Positions 12,894 through 20,617 of a stretch of DNA of 20,743 bases are shown here, piece after piece. The stretch is taken from positions 1-20,743 of the forward strand of contig CAJUKY010000026.1 of NCBI GenBank assembly GCA_910587055.1, read 5' to 3'. The DNA comes from Candidatus Gastranaerophilales bacterium (lineage in GTDB: Bacteria; Cyanobacteriota; Vampirovibrionia; Gastranaerophilales; Gastranaerophilaceae). Both the position numbers and the translations under genes were made by a program. A model generated the notes under the pieces. It saw only the letters and a list, made by a program, of their open reading frames with translations, had not been told where the DNA came from and made no database searches. Position 1 is the first letter of the stretch, and each line of letters opens with the position of its first letter.

Positions 12894-13451
12894 ATGATTT
12901 CAGTAAACGATTTAAAAACAGGTTTAACCCTTGAATTAGATAACGGATTATGGTCTGTTGTTGAATTTTTACACGTAAAGCCCGGTAAAGGCGCAGCATT
13001 TGTACGTTCAAAACTTAAAAACGTTGAAACCGGACAGGTTGTTGAAAAAACATTCAGAGCAGGTGAAAAAGTTGCAAAAGCTATGCTTGACAGACGCGAA
13101 ATGCAATATCTTTATAAAGAAGGTTCCGATTTTGTAATGATGGACCTTGAAAGTTACGAACAACTTCCCGTTGCGGAATCTGCAATAGGCGACGGCGTTA
13201 AATATTTAAAAGAAAATATGAACGTTCAAATTTTAATGCACGAAGGCAGAATTATCGGTATCGATTTACCGAATTTCGTTGAGCTTGAAGTTATTGACAC
13301 TCCTCCTGCAGAAAAAGGAAACACTGCTCAAGGCGGCTCTAAGCCCGCAACATTAGAAGGCGGCGCTGTTGTGAACGTTCCTTTCTTTATTCAGGTTGGC
13401 GACAAATTAAGAATTGATACAAGAACAAACGAATACTTAGATAGGGTATAA
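12894..13451 (+). CDS. efp: Translation elongation factor P
   Basis: EF-P relieves ribosomes stalled at polyproline by binding between the P and E sites. The 185-aa product has the normal three-barrel layout: MISVNDLKTGLTLELDNGLW, the loop KPGKGAAF with the tip lysine K32 that is modified in many bacteria, VVEKTFRAGEKV, and the C-terminal signature VNVPFFIQVGDKLRIDTRT. No modification enzyme is encoded in this window. AGGA is six bases before the ATG. accB follows after five bases; this efp-accB order is typical of Cyanobacteria and relatives. Confidence 0.97.
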   Translation: MISVNDLKTGLTLELDNGLWSVVEFLHVKPGKGAAFVRSKLKNVETGQVVEKTFRAGEKVAKAMLDRREMQYLYKEGSDFVMMDLESYEQLPVAESAIGDGVKYLKENMNVQILMHEGRIIGIDLPNFVELEVIDTPPAEKGNTAQGGSKPATLEGGAVVNVPFFIQVGDKLRIDTRTNEYLDRV

Positions 13452-13456
13452 AATTT

Positions 13457-13918
13457 ATGAATTTTGAATGCGAATATATAGAAAAGCTTGCAAAGCTTGT
13501 AAGCGATAACCAGTTAAGCGAAATTACACTTGAAGACGGTGATAAAGCCATCACTATTAAAAAAGGCGGTGTATCAGGCAATGTTGTTATGGCTCCCGCT
13601 GCCCCTGTTGTATCAGCTGCCCCTGCGGCGCCTGCGGCAGAGGCTCCTCAAGCTCAGGTAAAAACAGCTTCCGATACCCCTAAAGGTACTCCTATAACAT
13701 CTCCCATGGTTGGTGCATTTTATGCAGCACCGAGCCCGGGTTCCGAGCCTTACGTTAAAGTAGGCGATGTTGTAAAAGCCGGTCAGGTAGTATGTATCGT
13801 AGAAGCGATGAAATTAATGAATGAAATTGAATCTGAAGTATCAGGCAAAGTTGTTCAAATTTGTGTTGAAGACGGCCAGAGCGTTGAATACGGTCAGGTT
13901 CTTATGTATGTTGAGTAA
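13457..13918 (+). CDS. accB: Biotin carboxyl carrier protein
   Basis: AccB carries the biotin of acetyl-CoA carboxylase. The 153-aa product has an N-terminal region (1-40), a flexible Ala/Pro-rich linker (about 45-70, APAAPVVSAAPAAPAAEAP) and the C-terminal biotinyl domain. Biotinyl Lys119 lies in EAMKLMNEI, where many homologs have AMKM. TSPMVGAFYAAPSPG and the closing GQVLMYVE are normal. It sits between efp and accC, consistent with co-transcription and complex assembly with AccC. Confidence 0.97.
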   Translation: MNFECEYIEKLAKLVSDNQLSEITLEDGDKAITIKKGGVSGNVVMAPAAPVVSAAPAAPAAEAPQAQVKTASDTPKGTPITSPMVGAFYAAPSPGSEPYVKVGDVVKAGQVVCIVEAMKLMNEIESEVSGKVVQICVEDGQSVEYGQVLMYVE

Positions 13919-13936
13919 TATAATAAGTCAAACGGT

Positions 13937-15328
13937 ATGATAAAAAAGGTTTTAATTGCAAACAGGGGAGAAATCGCCCTTAGAATTATAAGAGCATGTA
14001 AGGAATTAGGTATTGCAACGGTTGCTATCTACTCTCAAGCAGATGCTGACAGCCTGCATGTATCTTTAGCGGATGAAGCTTACTGTATAGGTCCTGCACC
14101 CAGTGCAAAAAGTTACTTAAGTATTCCCGCAATAATAAGCGTAGCGCTTACATCCGGTGCGGATGCCATTCACCCCGGATACGGGTTTATGTCAGAAAGA
14201 GCTGATTTTGTTGATATCTGCGACCAGCACCATATAAAATTTATCGGCCCTTCGGCTGATGCTATGCGCAAAATGGGCGACAAGGCAAATGCCAGAGAAA
14301 CAATGATTAAAAACAATGTTCCCGTAACCCCGGGAACTGGTCTTGTTGAAAATGTTGATGAAATTAAAACCTTTGCAAGAGAAGTTGGCTACCCTGTAAT
14401 TATTAAAGCAACGGCAGGCGGCGGCGGAAAAGGCATGAGAATTGTGCACAATGAAAACGAAGTTGAAGATGCGTTTAATTTGTGCAGAAATGAAGCGAAA
14501 AATGCCTTTGCAAACCCTGAAGTGTATGTTGAAAAATATTTAATCAACCCGAGACACATAGAAGTACAGATTTTGGCCGACAGTTTCGGAAACGTTGTTC
14601 ACCTCGGAGAGCGTGATTGCTCAATTCAAAGACGTCATCAAAAGCTTCTTGAAGAAGCGCCGAGTCCTGCAATCAGTGAAGATGTACGTAAAAAAATGGG
14701 TGAAGCTGCAGTCAACGCTGCAAAAGCTATAAATTACGAAGGTGCAGGAACAATCGAATTTCTGCTTGATGAAAATGACCCGTCAGGCAGGAAAAACTGG
14801 TATTTTATGGAAATGAACACAAGGGTTCAGGTAGAGCATTGTGTTTCAGAAATGATTTCAGGTGTTGATATTGTAAAAGAACAGCTGAGAGTGGCTTCAG
14901 GGCAGAGGTTATCCGTTAAACAGGAAGATATTGTTCTTAGAGGCCATGCAATAGAATGCAGAATTAACGCAGAAGACCCCGAGCGCGATTTTATACCGTT
15001 TGCGGGTAAAATTGAAGGATACCTTGCACCGGGCGGTTTTGGTGTTCGTATTGATTCGCATGTTTATACAGGGTATTCAATTCCGCCGTATTATGATTCA
15101 ATGGTAGGAAAATTAATCTGCTGGGGTACGGATAGGGAAGATGCAAGATGCCGTGCGCTTCGAGCTTTAAATGAATATATTATTACAGGGATTAAAACAA
15201 CAATTCCTTTCCATAAAGAAATTTTAAGCAATGAAGTGTTTATTTCGGGTAAATTTGATACAAGCTTTATAGAAAAGTATTACTCTAAAGAAGAAATCAA
15301 AAAGGCGCTCTCAAAAGAGAATGTTTAA
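13937..15328 (+). CDS. accC: Acetyl-CoA carboxylase, biotin carboxylase subunit
   Basis: AccC carboxylates biotin on AccB using ATP and bicarbonate. The 463-aa product is full length: N-domain KVLIANRGEIALRIIRACK, HPGYGFMSE, the ATP-grasp glycine loop KATAGGGGKGMR, HLGERDCSIQRRHQKLLEEAPS and the catalytic EMNTRVQVEH, followed by C-terminal YYDSMVGKLICWG. After EH, the usual PVTEM is CVSEM here, which should not affect catalysis. It follows accB by 18 bases and overlaps the nucleotidyltransferase gene by eight. The carboxyltransferase genes accDA are in a separate operon on the other strand. Confidence 0.97.
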   Translation: MIKKVLIANRGEIALRIIRACKELGIATVAIYSQADADSLHVSLADEAYCIGPAPSAKSYLSIPAIISVALTSGADAIHPGYGFMSERADFVDICDQHHIKFIGPSADAMRKMGDKANARETMIKNNVPVTPGTGLVENVDEIKTFAREVGYPVIIKATAGGGGKGMRIVHNENEVEDAFNLCRNEAKNAFANPEVYVEKYLINPRHIEVQILADSFGNVVHLGERDCSIQRRHQKLLEEAPSPAISEDVRKKMGEAAVNAAKAINYEGAGTIEFLLDENDPSGRKNWYFMEMNTRVQVEHCVSEMISGVDIVKEQLRVASGQRLSVKQEDIVLRGHAIECRINAEDPERDFIPFAGKIEGYLAPGGFGVRIDSHVYTGYSIPPYYDSMVGKLICWGTDREDARCRALRALNEYIITGIKTTIPFHKEILSNEVFISGKFDTSFIEKYYSKEEIKKALSKENV

Positions 15329-16433
15329 ATTTAACAAAGAAATTGAGAGCATTTTTAAAGCTGTTGCGCAAAATGCCTGCGATATGGGTATTTCAGCTTA
15401 TTTTGTAGGCGGTATGGTGCGCGATGTTTTAATGGGGATTGAAATTAAAGATATTGATATCCTGATTGAAGGCTCTGCAATTGATTTTGTGCAAAAATTT
15501 GCTGATAAATTCACCAATCTTGATATAGTGATTAAATCTGTTCATGAAGCTTTTGACACCGCAAAAACCGTGATAAACGGTATTGAAATTGATTTTGCAT
15601 CCACAAGGGAGGAAGATTACCCGTTTTCAGGATGTCTGCCTGTTGTGAAAAATATCGGCTGCCCTGTTGAAGAAGATTTAAAAAGACGGGATTTTACGGT
15701 AAACGCAATAGCAGCAAAACTTTGTCTTCAAAACGATGAATTAAATTATGAAATAATTGACCCTTACAACGGCAATGGTGATATAAAACAAAAAACCTTG
15801 CGCATTTTACATAATAAAAGCTATATTGATGACCCTACAAGGATTTTAAGGGGAATTGATTTTATGCTCCGTTTCGGGTTTGATTTTAGCGACGGGGATA
15901 AAACTTTAATAAATGAATATCTAAAATCCCCTGACAGAGAAGGTTTGAGTTTAGACAGGGTTAAATTAACCCTAAAAAAACTTTTTTCGGGAGCAAATGC
16001 AAAAGATGCGTATAAATATATTTTAGAAAATAAAATTTGTAAAATATGGTGTGACAAGCCTTTATTTAAGGCTGAATGGGCGGATACACTTTTTGATGCG
16101 GCTAAGATATTTGATATTCCGCAGGATGAAATATTCTTAAAGGCAATTTTTGAAAGTTCCGCGCTTCAAAATGAATCGGCAAAATGTCCTGTCGGCACTT
16201 CAAATTTTGAGATTTATAATACTTATAAAAATCTAAAAATCATTGATTTAGCGCTTCAATATGCAATTTCTAATGATAAAAATGCGGTTTTTTATTATGA
16301 AAAATTAAAAGATATAAAACCCGATATCACAGGTGCTGACCTTTTAAAGCAGGGCTATACGGAAGGAAAAGCTATAGGGGACGAACTTTCCCGTCTTTTG
16401 AAAGAAAAACTTAATTCTATTCCTCGAAGTTAA
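15321..16433 (+). CDS. cca: CCA-adding-type tRNA nucleotidyltransferase / poly(A) polymerase
   Basis: This class II nucleotidyltransferase family adds CCA (or part of it) to tRNA 3' ends. The 370-aa product shows YFVGGMVRDVLMG (27-39), the metal-binding D44-x-D46 and D91 region with FASTREEDYPFSG, EEDLKRRDFTVNAIA (117-131) and DDPTRILRG. The C-terminal half is weakly conserved and has no HD domain. A CC-adding or A-adding variant, or a poly(A) polymerase, cannot be excluded. The start codon lies inside accC (eight-base overlap). The 3' end overlaps the convergent XRE gene by four bases. Confidence 0.88.
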   Translation: MFKFNKEIESIFKAVAQNACDMGISAYFVGGMVRDVLMGIEIKDIDILIEGSAIDFVQKFADKFTNLDIVIKSVHEAFDTAKTVINGIEIDFASTREEDYPFSGCLPVVKNIGCPVEEDLKRRDFTVNAIAAKLCLQNDELNYEIIDPYNGNGDIKQKTLRILHNKSYIDDPTRILRGIDFMLRFGFDFSDGDKTLINEYLKSPDREGLSLDRVKLTLKKLFSGANAKDAYKYILENKICKIWCDKPLFKAEWADTLFDAAKIFDIPQDEIFLKAIFESSALQNESAKCPVGTSNFEIYNTYKNLKIIDLALQYAISNDKNAVFYYEKLKDIKPDITGADLLKQGYTEGKAIGDELSRLLKEKLNSIPRS

Positions 16434-16654
16434 TCCTCAAAATCAAACAAATCTTTTTCTTTAATATTCAGCGTTTCTGCAATCTTTATAAAAAGTGCCA
16501 TTGTTGGTGTCTTTGTACCAATTTCTATGTTACCCAGATGTTCTCTTGTAATATCCAGCATTTCGGCAAGTTTGTTTTGGGATAAGCCTTTTTGCTTGCG
16601 ATATTTTGCAATATTTCTTCCGAGTTTATAAAATTTTGTAATCTTATTTGTCAC
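16430..16654 (-). CDS. XRE-family HTH regulator, duplicate A
   Basis: The 74-aa product is a single Cro/C1-type HTH domain: LGRNIAKYRKQKGLSQNKLAEMLDITREHLGNIEIG, then a helix ending EKDLFDFED. By eye, about 40 of 64 aligned positions are identical with the gene at 16832-17065. The start is GTG at 16654 with no ribosome binding site. A promoter TTGATT-N16-TATAAT on the - strand (16696-16669) gives a leader of only about eight bases, and its -35 box lies in the inverted repeat at 16689-16705. Likely an autoregulated repressor. Confidence 0.85.
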   Translation of the reverse strand: MTNKITKFYKLGRNIAKYRKQKGLSQNKLAEMLDITREHLGNIEIGTKTPTMALFIKIAETLNIKEKDLFDFED

Positions 16655-16688
16655 AATTATATTTTTGCATTATATTTTTTATATGTAT

Positions 16689-16705
16689 GTAATCAAAAAG
16701 ATTAC
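16689..16705. promoter_or_regulatory. 17-bp operator-like inverted repeat, module A
   Basis: GTAATC and GATTAC arms (6 bp) flank a 5-bp AAAAA spacer. It overlaps the -35 box of the - strand XRE gene and a possible TGTAAT -10 (16688-16693) for the + strand remnant. It has the same 6-5-6 architecture as the repeat at 17066-17082. Confidence 0.6.
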
Positions 16706-16797
16706 AAAAGGGAAAAATTATGAATTATAATGAAATATTAAAAATTACTGCCGGCAAAGTTAAATGATTAAGAATAAAAAACCCGTGTAATCTTTTT
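16695..16797. repeat. 12-bp inverted repeat flanking the HTH remnant
   Basis: AAAAAGATTACA (16695-16706) recurs as its exact complement TGTAATCTTTTT at 16786-16797. The two copies bracket the decayed + strand ORF. The second copy carries half of the operator sequence. Confidence 0.55.
16720..16782 (+). pseudogene. Decayed N-terminus of a second XRE gene
   Basis: ATG at 16720, with AAAGGG eight bases upstream, reads MNYNEILKITAGKVK and hits TGA at 16765-16767. In the same frame it continues LRIKN. This matches NYEQSLRIAAQKIKQARIEQN at the start of the intact gene 17116-17337, with the stop replacing Gln. Beyond 16782 the similarity is lost. It is the broken + strand arm of duplicate module A. 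Confidence 0.65.
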
Positions 16798-16814
16798 ATC
16801 TTCTGAAAGATAAA
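16795..16814. other. Short stem-loop between XRE genes
   Basis: TTTATCTT (16795-16802) pairs with AAGATAAA (16807-16814) around CTGA. No T-tract follows on either strand, so terminator activity is doubtful. It lies just downstream of the XRE gene ending at 16832. Confidence 0.35.
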
Positions 16815-16831
16815 TGCAAATTCAATGACGA

Positions 16832-17065
16832 TTAGTTCTCAAAATCAAACAAATCTTTTTCCTTTATATCAAGGGTTTGGGCGATTTTGAATATTAATGA
16901 TAAACTTGGTTGCCTTAAACCTGTTTCAATTTTTGCGACATGCTCTCTTGATATTTCAAGCTGCAAAGCAAATTTTGTTTGAGATAATTTTTTTATTTTT
17001 CTGTATTTTGCAATGTTTCTTGCAAGAAGCATTGTTTTTTCATTGTTGCTTGTCATATTAACCAT
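16832..17065 (-). CDS. XRE-family HTH regulator, duplicate B
   Basis: The 77-aa product carries the HTH LARNIAKYRKIKKLSQTKFALQLEISREHVAKIETG and the tail IFKIAQTLDIKEKDLFDFEN, nearly the same tail as the paralog at 16430-16654. Starts at 17065 and 17056 are both possible; neither has a ribosome binding site. A - strand promoter (TTGTTC, 16 bases, TATAAT at 17087-17082) gives a short leader containing the inverted repeat 17066-17082. Likely represses its own promoter and perhaps the divergent gene at 17116. Confidence 0.85.
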   Translation of the reverse strand: MVNMTSNNEKTMLLARNIAKYRKIKKLSQTKFALQLEISREHVAKIETGLRQPSLSLIFKIAQTLDIKEKDLFDFEN

Positions 17066-17082
17066 TCTGATATAAAATCAGA
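17066..17082. promoter_or_regulatory. 17-bp operator-like inverted repeat, module B
   Basis: TCTGAT (17066-17071) and ATCAGA (17077-17082) are perfect 6-bp arms with a 5-bp spacer. The repeat lies between the TATAAT box and the ATG of the - strand XRE gene. Its dimensions equal those of the repeat at 16689-16705, but the arm sequence differs. Confidence 0.6.
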
Positions 17083-17115
17083 TTATATTTGTAGCCAATA
17101 AGAGAACAAAATAAA

Positions 17116-17337
17116 ATGACATTAAACTATGAACAATCCTTGAGAATTGCTGCGCAGAAAATCAAGCAGGCAAGAATAGAACAAAATCTCTCTATTGAAG
17201 ATTTAGCAAGACTTACGGGAATATCCGCATATAAAATCAAAAAAATTGAAACAGGAAATTACAATTTTTATCTGAAAGATTTTGATAAAATTCAAAATAT
17301 TCTTGAATTGGATATAAAACTCCAAAAACGCCGTTAA
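17116..17337 (+). CDS. XRE-family HTH regulator
   Basis: The 73-aa product has an HTH of the form AAQKIKQARIEQNLSIEDLARLTGISAYKIKKIETG, followed by a helix ending LELDIKLQKRR. It is divergent from the XRE gene at 17065, with the operator-like repeat between them. The N-terminus matches the decayed ORF at 16720. The ribosome binding site is weak (AAGAGA). Its stop is directly adjacent to the stop of the convergent TPR gene (17338). Confidence 0.8.
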   Translation: MTLNYEQSLRIAAQKIKQARIEQNLSIEDLARLTGISAYKIKKIETGNYNFYLKDFDKIQNILELDIKLQKRR

Positions 17338-17955
17338 TCAGGCTTTATATCCAGTATTTTTAATCATAGCGAGAAGTTTTTTATTCGGATAATAATTAGG
17401 TGCAATCTTTATACCCTCAATAACAGCATCATAGGCTTGTTTGTAATTTTCTTCCATTAAATAAGTTTCAGCATCAATAAAGTGCGCCTCAGGATCATAA
17501 TAACAGGCACGCTTTGCAAGAGTGCAGAATTCGTGCACCAGTTCATTATATCCAAAGGCTGATAAAACTCTTGCTATAAATTTCGGTGTTTCGCTGTTTG
17601 ACCTTGTAAAAAATTTATAGGCATTGATAATACTGTTTGCCCATTCATAGTGTTCATTTTCTAAAAAAAGATTTAAGTATACTTCTAAAAAAGCCCTTGT
17701 CTGAAAGTATTTCGGACTTTTTGTATAGGGTTTATTTTCTATAACATCTAAAATAATAAGACCCCAGTCTGTTGCAAGGCCGGGGTCTTTTGTATCTTTC
17801 CAAATAAGTCTGGCACTGTTTAAATTACCGTTTAATAATGAAGAAAACCCTGCTTCGTAAAGCATATTATTGTTTAAGAATAATTCTTTTGCATTTTCAT
17901 AATGCTTATTTTCAAAACAAAATTTTGCAAAAATTATTTCATCGTTATTCTTCAT
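17338..17955 (-). CDS. TPR-like helical repeat protein, cytoplasmic
   Basis: The 205-aa product has no signal peptide and consists of paired helices with TPR-like spacing, for example AKFCFENKHYENAKELFLNNNMLYEAG, LLNGNLNSARLIW and YLMEENYKQAYDAVIEGIKIAPNYYPNKKLLA. TPRs mediate protein-protein contacts. Its job is unknown, but it follows the secreted TPR gene by 46 bases and is probably co-transcribed. No ribosome binding site is apparent before the ATG. Confidence 0.75.
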   Translation of the reverse strand: MKNNDEIIFAKFCFENKHYENAKELFLNNNMLYEAGFSSLLNGNLNSARLIWKDTKDPGLATDWGLIILDVIENKPYTKSPKYFQTRAFLEVYLNLFLENEHYEWANSIINAYKFFTRSNSETPKFIARVLSAFGYNELVHEFCTLAKRACYYDPEAHFIDAETYLMEENYKQAYDAVIEGIKIAPNYYPNKKLLAMIKNTGYKA

Positions 17956-18001
17956 AAAATGTTCAAATTTTCTAAACGGTTTTTAAACTGCCTGAAGGTG
18001 T

Positions 18002-18838
18002 TTAAAACATCATCTGGCTCATCATCATATTTTGTATCATTTGTTTTGCCGCATCAGGATTAGCGGAACCTTGAGATAACATATAAGGCAGATAATTCAT
18101 ATTATTGTTATTGTTTGAATTGCCAAGCATTGCACTCATAGCAGCCATCTGCGGGTCAGAATATCCGTTCATCATATTATTTAAAGGGTTGAACCCTACC
18201 TTTGCCAGAATTCTTACCGCATTTGCAATTTCAGCATCCGTAGGCTGTGCTTTAACGGCATCTGATGCATCGTTTAAATATTTATAATTCTGGCTGTCGG
18301 GTGCCATATCATTATTTATTCTGTCCATCTGCTTATCAAGAGATTTCTTTTGTATTTGTTCAACAACATCATCATGAAGCGGTTTGCCTGATTGGATAAA
18401 TACGGTCATATCATCAAGGGGTGCGTTTTTATCAACATAATTTGCAGCGCATTCCGGTCTTCCTTCAAGACATGCAACGGCTCTTGTTGTATAATTAACA
18501 AGTTTCAGGTCGTCTTTTCTCTGAAGTACTTCATCATAAGCGGCTCTTGCCTGCTCTTTCATACCCAGTTGAGAATATGCAAGACCGTAATAATAATAAG
18601 CAATTGAGCTGTCTTTTACTGTATTATTTTTATCTTTATATTTATCGCCTTCTGTATCAAGATAAGGCTTAAGGTCTTGAATAACGCCTGTATAGTTGTG
18701 CTGTTTATACTTTGAAATTGCTCCGTAAACAGTAGGATTTACAGAAATTGAACGCTGCTTTCCTGCTGCAAGGGAAACATTTGTTGTGTAAGCTGTAGCA
18801 ATTGTTAAAGCTAACAGCAATGCAATTTTTTTAATCAT
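18002..18838 (-). CDS. Secreted TPR protein with Asn/Met-rich C-terminus
   Basis: The 278-aa product starts with a Sec-type signal peptide (KK, then hydrophobic IALLLALTIATAY; cleavage probably after NVSLAA, about residue 25). A TPR-like region follows (AISKYKQHNYTGVIQDLKPYL, SIAYYYYGLAYSQLGMKEQARAAYDEVL). The two Cys in ACLEGRPECA (about 128 and 134) could form a disulphide outside the cytoplasm. The last 60 residues are rich in Asn and Met (NSNNNNNMNYLPYM, IQNMMMSQMMF) and probably disordered. AAAGG stands before the ATG. Its function is not known. Confidence 0.8.
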   Translation of the reverse strand: MIKKIALLLALTIATAYTTNVSLAAGKQRSISVNPTVYGAISKYKQHNYTGVIQDLKPYLDTEGDKYKDKNNTVKDSSIAYYYYGLAYSQLGMKEQARAAYDEVLQRKDDLKLVNYTTRAVACLEGRPECAANYVDKNAPLDDMTVFIQSGKPLHDDVVEQIQKKSLDKQMDRINNDMAPDSQNYKYLNDASDAVKAQPTDAEIANAVRILAKVGFNPLNNMMNGYSDPQMAAMSAMLGNSNNNNNMNYLPYMLSQGSANPDAAKQMIQNMMMSQMMF

Positions 18839-19026
18839 CGTCTTACTACCTTTAAGTTTATATTATTTTAGTTACTAACTATCCTATAATTATTTTAACT
18901 ATATTGATATTATAATCAAGTATTAAAAATATATTCTGGTTTATTTGTATGATTTATTTTTAAACTAAATTATATAATATTATTCTGTTATTACAAAAAA
19001 ATGTTTAGTAATCAGGATTTTATATT

Positions 19027-19257
19027 ATGAAAATAAAAATCAGAGAAATCGCAAAGAAAAACAAAGGTTACAGTCTTTATAAACTTGCAAAAGAACTAAA
19101 ACTGCCCCAGCAGACAGTTTATTCCTGGGCAAACGGCAGAACGCAGCCTTCCTATGAAAATATGGACAGACTCTGTGATGCACTTGAATGCTCAATAGGT
19201 GATTTGTTTGAATCAGAACCTATTCAGCACAAGCTTAATTTAAGAAATATTGTTTAG
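19027..19257 (+). CDS. XRE-family HTH regulator
   Basis: The 76-aa product reads IREIAKKNKGYSLYKLAKELKLPQQTVYSWANGRTQPSYENMDRLCDALECSIGDLFE, a canonical Cro/C1-type domain whose recognition helix is QQTVYSWANG. The tail is short. AGGA lies nine bases before the ATG. The 188-base gap to the secreted TPR gene is divergent and contains TTGAT/ATCAA arms (18904-18919) around ATTATA that could be its target. Its stop overlaps the convergent Cys-rich gene by four bases. Confidence 0.85.
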   Translation: MKIKIREIAKKNKGYSLYKLAKELKLPQQTVYSWANGRTQPSYENMDRLCDALECSIGDLFESEPIQHKLNLRNIV

Positions 19258-19655
19258 ACGTTTGATAATTCTTTTTCTAAAATAATTTCCAATATTTTAG
19301 CGCAGTCGTATACCATATTTACACAGTGCGCTTTTCTTTCGGGACTGTGAAAATCAAATCCTGCAGTCAATACTCTGCAGCATGTTGCTTTGTGGTTTTT
19401 TTTAAATTCTTCAATAAATTCTTTTGCAAGAGCACGTGCTTTTTCGGTTTTGCCTTTGCCGTGTATATAACCTATAACCATTTGAGAGCCTGCAATTGCT
19501 CCGCAAAGACACCCCTGCCCCATGCCGCCTGAAAAACTTGTTGCGGCAGATAAGAAATCAACAGGCACGAGTCCTTCATCTATTGCCGCTTTTACAACAG
19601 ATTCAGAACATGAATATCCGTTTTTAAAATTTTCAACTGCTCTTTGTTTTAACAT
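19254..19655 (-). CDS. C_GCAxxG_C_C-family cysteine-rich protein
   Basis: The 133-aa product matches the pattern of the C_GCAxxG_C_C family, putative redox-active proteins. Cys are at 16 (NGYSCSES), 49 and 51 (GQGCLCGAIAGSQM), 92 and 93 (ATCCRVL), 111 and 118. The core here is CLCGAIAG, where the family consensus has GCA. Several Cys could bind a metal or cycle thiols; the true reaction is unknown for the family. It begins two bases after the glycosyltransferase stop, with GGGA upstream, so the two genes are co-transcribed. Confidence 0.8.
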   Translation of the reverse strand: MLKQRAVENFKNGYSCSESVVKAAIDEGLVPVDFLSAATSFSGGMGQGCLCGAIAGSQMVIGYIHGKGKTEKARALAKEFIEEFKKNHKATCCRVLTAGFDFHSPERKAHCVNMVYDCAKILEIILEKELSNV

Positions 19656-19657
19656 TT

Positions 19658-20602
19658 TTAATTTTTCCCGTTTTGTAATGTTTGAACTTTTATTTGTACA
19701 TCTTCAATCAGTTTTCTGTTTATTGCAAGTAAATCTGAAATTATTGCAAGAAGTGCTGTTTGAAAGCCGCCCGTTATAAGCAGCCCGCATAAAATTAAAG
19801 ATTGAATATGCCCTGCCCCGTCCCCGAGAAGGAAGAAGTATAAATATCTAAAGCCTAAAAACAATCCAAGGGCAAGAAAAATAAGCGCAAGTGATATAAA
19901 AAATCTGAAAGGGTGATAAATTATAAAAAATCTTATCATTGTTTTTGCAGAGCGGAAAATATAATTGAAATTATTTTTAACAAGCCTTGAGGGCCTTAAA
20001 TCTTTATTTACTCTAATTGGAACACTTAAAATGGAAAGCCCTTTTCTTTGTGCCTGAATAATTGATTCCATAGTGTATGTGTATGTATCAAAAATGTTTA
20101 TTCTCATGGCGGCATTTTTACTGAAAGCTCTAAAACCGCTCGGAGCATCAAGAATATCTGCGCCGGAGATTTTTTTCATAACAAAAGAACCGAGTTTTTG
20201 TAAAAGCTTCTTAACCGGTGAAAAATGTTTAATAGAATCAATAGGCCTTGCCCCTATGACAATATCCGCCTTATTTTCAAGTATGGGTTGAATAAGTTTT
20301 TCAATGTCATCCGCGCAGTATTGATTATCCGCATCAAGATTTACAATTATATCCGCGCCGTTTTTAATACAAGCTTTTAAACCCGCGTCAAATGCGCGGG
20401 CAAGCCCCAGATTTTTTGAAAAGCTGACAATATAATTAACGCCCAGATTTTTTGCAGTATTGACCGTATTATCGCTTGAGCCGTCATTTATTATTAAAAT
20501 TTCAATTTCATCTGCCCCTTTAATTTTTTTCGGGATAGCTGAAAGCGTTACAGGAAGGCTTTTTTCTTCATTATAGCAGGGTATCTGTATAATTAATTTC
20601 AT
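19658..20602 (-). CDS. Family 2 glycosyltransferase with C-terminal membrane spans
   Basis: From the ATG at 20602 (314 aa) it begins MKLIIQIPCYNEEKSLPVTL, a GT-A fold of the dolichol-phosphate-mannose-synthase-like kind. IINDGSSDNT and NLDADNQY (the DxD motif) mark the sugar-nucleotide and metal site, and GARPIDS and DAPSGFRAFS follow. Two membrane spans near the end (about 225-255 and 265-290) resemble GtrB/ArnC-type enzymes that load sugars onto polyprenyl phosphate; donor and acceptor are unknown. An upstream GTG at 20617 is less likely because it overlaps the TATAAT box six bases before the ATG. That box predicts a leaderless message. Confidence 0.88.
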   Translation of the reverse strand: MKLIIQIPCYNEEKSLPVTLSAIPKKIKGADEIEILIINDGSSDNTVNTAKNLGVNYIVSFSKNLGLARAFDAGLKACIKNGADIIVNLDADNQYCADDIEKLIQPILENKADIVIGARPIDSIKHFSPVKKLLQKLGSFVMKKISGADILDAPSGFRAFSKNAAMRINIFDTYTYTMESIIQAQRKGLSILSVPIRVNKDLRPSRLVKNNFNYIFRSAKTMIRFFIIYHPFRFFISLALIFLALGLFLGFRYLYFFLLGDGAGHIQSLILCGLLITGGFQTALLAIISDLLAINRKLIEDVQIKVQTLQNGKN

Positions 20603-20608
20603 AAAAAA

Positions 20609-20614
20609 ATTATA
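20609..20614 (-). promoter_or_regulatory. -10 box of the glycosyltransferase gene
   Basis: TATAAT on the - strand is followed by six T and then the ATG at 20602, so the start of transcription should coincide with the start codon. No convincing -35 was found. Confidence 0.45.
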
Positions 20615-20617
20615 CAC

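Noticed and set aside
16795..16814. Terminator for the XRE gene ending at 16832
   Set aside because: The 8-bp stem is all A/T except one pair and has no T-tract on either strand; kept only as a stem-loop.
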